Part shown: one piece after another, positions 36,331 through 38,774 of the stretch
How positions within the stretch are numbered: the first letter of the stretch is position 1
Layout of the letters: every line of letters starts with the position of its first letter
Assembly: GCA_002709305.1 (NCBI GenBank)
Contig: PAQM01000019.1
Span: 1-38,774, forward strand
Reading direction: 5' to 3'
DNA length: 38,774 nucleotides
Source: Crocinitomicaceae bacterium
GTDB taxonomy: Bacteria; Bacteroidota; Bacteroidia; Flavobacteriales_D; Crocinitomicaceae
Translations under genes and position numbers: made by a program
The notes under the pieces: generated by a model
Databases searched by the model: none
The model's input: only the letters and a program-made list of their open reading frames with translations
Told to the model about the DNA's origin: nothing

Positions 36331-38774
36331 ATGAAAAAACAAATAATAGCAATAGTATTAGGAACATCTTCAATGTTCTTTTCAAACTTTACTTTTAGTT
36401 ACCATACGGTTAATGATAACCCTGGGGCGACCAATAATTCTCAAAACCAATCTCAGGCTAAGGGAGCAAATTGTGCACCTGCAACAGCTAAAATAATAAT
36501 GTCATTTAATGATGTAAGTGCGCTCATTGAGCAGGGAGGTAGTCTATGGACTAACCGTGCAACTACTACTGCTGCTTATGAAGTTCCTGCAGGTTCGGGG
36601 CTTCGTGTTATTTATGCAGGAGCTCTTTGGATGGGTGGTACTGATGTTAATGGTCAATTAAAATTAGCTGCTTTAACATTTCGTTCTGCTAATGATTTTT
36701 GGCCAGGTCCTTTAACTGTAACAATTGGCTCAGGAGATTATGATCCTTCAGCACCTTCTGCTGCTGGAGCAGTTAGAGATTTTGGAGAAGCAAACATTGA
36801 TGCAGATCAATGTGCTGCTTATGACAAGTTTTTCACTATTACAAAAGCTGAGGTAATAGCTTTTAATGCTTGGTTTGATTGCGAAAATGGGATTCAAAGC
36901 CCAGAAGATTGCGCTGATGTTGAGGCACCTTCAAATGAAACAATGAATCGATTAATTTCTTGGCCAGCTCATGGTGATATTTCTAGAGGCCAAGATTATT
37001 ATTTAGCACCTTTTTATGATAATCCATTTAATGGTTTAGATGGAACTTATAACGTAGAAGATGGCGATCATCCTTGGTATGATGATATTTTAAACAGAGA
37101 TGATATTGAGTGTGGTGTTGATAGAAGGGTTTCTTTGTTTGGAGACGAAACGCATTGGTGGGTATTTAATGATAAAGGAAATATTCACGGTGAATCTAAT
37201 GGTGATCCTATTGGAATGGAGATTCGTGCTCAGGCTTTTGCTTTTGCGACAAATGATGAAGTTAATAGAATGACATTCTATAACTATGAGATGATAAACC
37301 GTGGTACTCAAACATTACAAGACACTTATTTTTCTCAGTATATAGATGCTGATGTAGGTTATGCCGCAGATGATTATACTGGATGTGACGTTTCCCGTGG
37401 TTTAGGCTATGTTTATAATGGAGATAATTTTGATGAAAATGATGGAGGTAATTTAGGTTATGGAGATAATCCACCAGCTATTGGGTGTGACTTCTTTGAG
37501 GGACCTTATCAAGATGCAGATGGTATAGATAATGTTGGGCCATATTTTGACACTGTTTTACAAGTTGAAGTTACCCCTACTGTTGCAGATGCAATTGCAG
37601 GTGATGGAATTGTTTACAGTGGTATCGGAGTTGGTTATTCTGACGGAATTATTGATAATGAACGTTACGGGATGAGAAGATTCACATATTATACGAATGG
37701 TGGTGGTTATCCTCATAATGATCCAAATTCAGCTGCTGAGTTTTATAATTATATGAGTGGTTTTTGGCAAGATGGTTCAGAAATGTATTACGGTGGTCAA
37801 GGTTTTACTGGTACTCAAGTTACTGACTATATGTTCCCATCGGATTCAGATCCATTAGGTTGGGCTACAGAAGGAGCTATTTTAAATGGTGATTGGAGTG
37901 AAGTTACAGAAACTAATCCAGTAGGTGATAGACGTTTTGTTCAATCTGCGGGGCCATTCGTGCTTGAGCCTGGCGCGCTTAATAATATTACTGTTGGTAT
38001 AGTATATGGTAGAGGATCTGATGGTAATGCTTTTGCATCTGTTGAAAGAATGAGACAAGCTGATACTAAGGCACAAGCTTTATTTGATGCATGTTTTAGA
38101 ATACTTGAACCACCTTATGCTCCAAAATTAGATATACAAGAGTTAGAAAATCAATTAGTCTTGACTCTATCTAACCCACCAACATCAAATAATGTTGATG
38201 AAAGTTATTATGAGGAAGATAAAATTAATATTGTTGATCCTAATGTAGACCGATTTTATACTTTTGAAGGATATCAAATTTATCAAATGGAAGATGCAGA
38301 GTCATCTGTATCAGATATTTTTGATCCTACAAGTACTAAGGCTAGATTAGTCGCTCAATGTGATATAGAAAATGATATAGTTGATTTAGTAAATTTTGAA
38401 TTTGATGAAGATTTAGGATTTTCAATACCTGTTCAAAAAGTAGAGGCTGAAAATACAGGTATTCAGCATTCTTATTTAATAACTCAAGATGAATTTGCTC
38501 AAGGTGATAAAGCATTAGTAAACCACAAAGAATATTATTATATAGCACTTGCATATGCCCATAATAATTATAAAACATACGATCCTAATGACCCATTAGG
38601 TCTAGATGGTCAGAAAATGCCTTACATTGCATCTCGTTTAGGATTTGATGGTGGAGCGATTAAATCTGTTTCTGCTATCCCCCATAATCCATCACCGGAG
38701 TTAGATGGTACAATACAGATGGTATCTTATGGATCAGGTCCAAAAATTAAGAGATTAGATGGTCATGGTAATGG
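36331..38774 (+). CDS. Large secreted protein paired with the TonB-dependent receptor (3' end cut by window)
   Basis: An ATG at 36331 opens a frame that stays free of stops to the end of the window, giving 814 codons so far. A signal peptide (KKQIIAIVLGTSSMFFSNF) is followed by a domain with LWMGGTDVNGQLKLAA at about 99-114 and FWPGPL at 123-128. I recognise these motifs from large Bacteroidota exported proteins of unknown function that follow such receptors. The middle part is rich in Asp, Gly and Tyr, with many Cys. Such proteins often end in a type IX secretion sorting domain, but that end lies outside the window, so T9SS export is only a guess. The start is 21 bases after the receptor stop. 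Confidence 0.8.
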   Translation, partial: MKKQIIAIVLGTSSMFFSNFTFSYHTVNDNPGATNNSQNQSQAKGANCAPATAKIIMSFNDVSALIEQGGSLWTNRATTTAAYEVPAGSGLRVIYAGALWMGGTDVNGQLKLAALTFRSANDFWPGPLTVTIGSGDYDPSAPSAAGAVRDFGEANIDADQCAAYDKFFTITKAEVIAFNAWFDCENGIQSPEDCADVEAPSNETMNRLISWPAHGDISRGQDYYLAPFYDNPFNGLDGTYNVEDGDHPWYDDILNRDDIECGVDRRVSLFGDETHWWVFNDKGNIHGESNGDPIGMEIRAQAFAFATNDEVNRMTFYNYEMINRGTQTLQDTYFSQYIDADVGYAADDYTGCDVSRGLGYVYNGDNFDENDGGNLGYGDNPPAIGCDFFEGPYQDADGIDNVGPYFDTVLQVEVTPTVADAIAGDGIVYSGIGVGYSDGIIDNERYGMRRFTYYTNGGGYPHNDPNSAAEFYNYMSGFWQDGSEMYYGGQGFTGTQVTDYMFPSDSDPLGWATEGAILNGDWSEVTETNPVGDRRFVQSAGPFVLEPGALNNITVGIVYGRGSDGNAFASVERMRQADTKAQALFDACFRILEPPYAPKLDIQELENQLVLTLSNPPTSNNVDESYYEEDKINIVDPNVDRFYTFEGYQIYQMEDAESSVSDIFDPTSTKARLVAQCDIENDIVDLVNFEFDEDLGFSIPVQKVEAENTGIQHSYLITQDEFAQGDKALVNHKEYYYIALAYAHNNYKTYDPNDPLGLDGQKMPYIASRLGFDGGAIKSVSAIPHNPSPELDGTIQMVSYGSGPKIKRLDGHGN

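Overview
The window looks like a low-GC member of the Bacteroidota, most likely a marine member of the Flavobacteriales. The evidence is a TonB-dependent receptor with an N-terminal carboxypeptidase-regulatory-like domain, an OmpA protein with Asp-rich repeats, a DUF4783 gene directly before nadC, a monomeric NADP-isocitrate dehydrogenase, a promoter of the Bacteroidota TTG/TAnnTTTG type, and starts without clear Shine-Dalgarno sequences. There is no sign of a tRNA, rRNA, CRISPR array, transposon or prophage.

Region 1 (1-3384, + strand) holds translation and nucleotide housekeeping genes: the repetitive 3' end of a probable rpsB, then tsf, pyrH and frr. They are followed by a tiny Cys-rich lipoprotein with a strong terminator, and by a membrane-anchored thioredoxin-fold protein with a CPHC site. 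Region 2 (3392-5611, - strand) is icd with its own promoter.

Region 3 (5715-28732, - strand) is the centre of the window: about 23 kb of closely packed, often overlapping genes that read as one locus for a sulfated, rhamnose-containing surface polysaccharide. In transcription order it starts with a phosphoglucose/phosphomannose isomerase and a PAPS module (cysD, cysN, a DUF2061-APS-kinase fusion, cysC, cysQ). Next come the dTDP-rhamnose genes (rfbB, rfbA, rfbC, rfbD), a Wzx flippase, three sulfotransferase-like genes, a Wzy-type polymerase, a GT2, a fourth sulfotransferase, and two GT4 enzymes. It ends with a WecA-like initiating transferase, a Wza-like export lipoprotein, a Wzc-like tyrosine autokinase and rdgB. 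No sulfite- or PAPS-reductase gene accompanies the sulfate-activating genes. The PAPS is therefore probably used to sulfate sugars, with CysQ clearing the PAP by-product.

Region 4 (28733-38774) holds an OmpA-family protein (GTG start), rlmH on the opposite strand, a DUF4783 protein with nadC, a 1269-residue TonB-dependent receptor, and a large secreted protein directly behind it that runs off the window end.

The strongest leads are the co-located PAPS supply plus four sulfotransferases in one Wzx/Wzy locus, and the membrane-tethered APS-kinase paralogue whose active-site motifs have drifted. All functional statements come from motif recognition in the sequence; no database search was possible.
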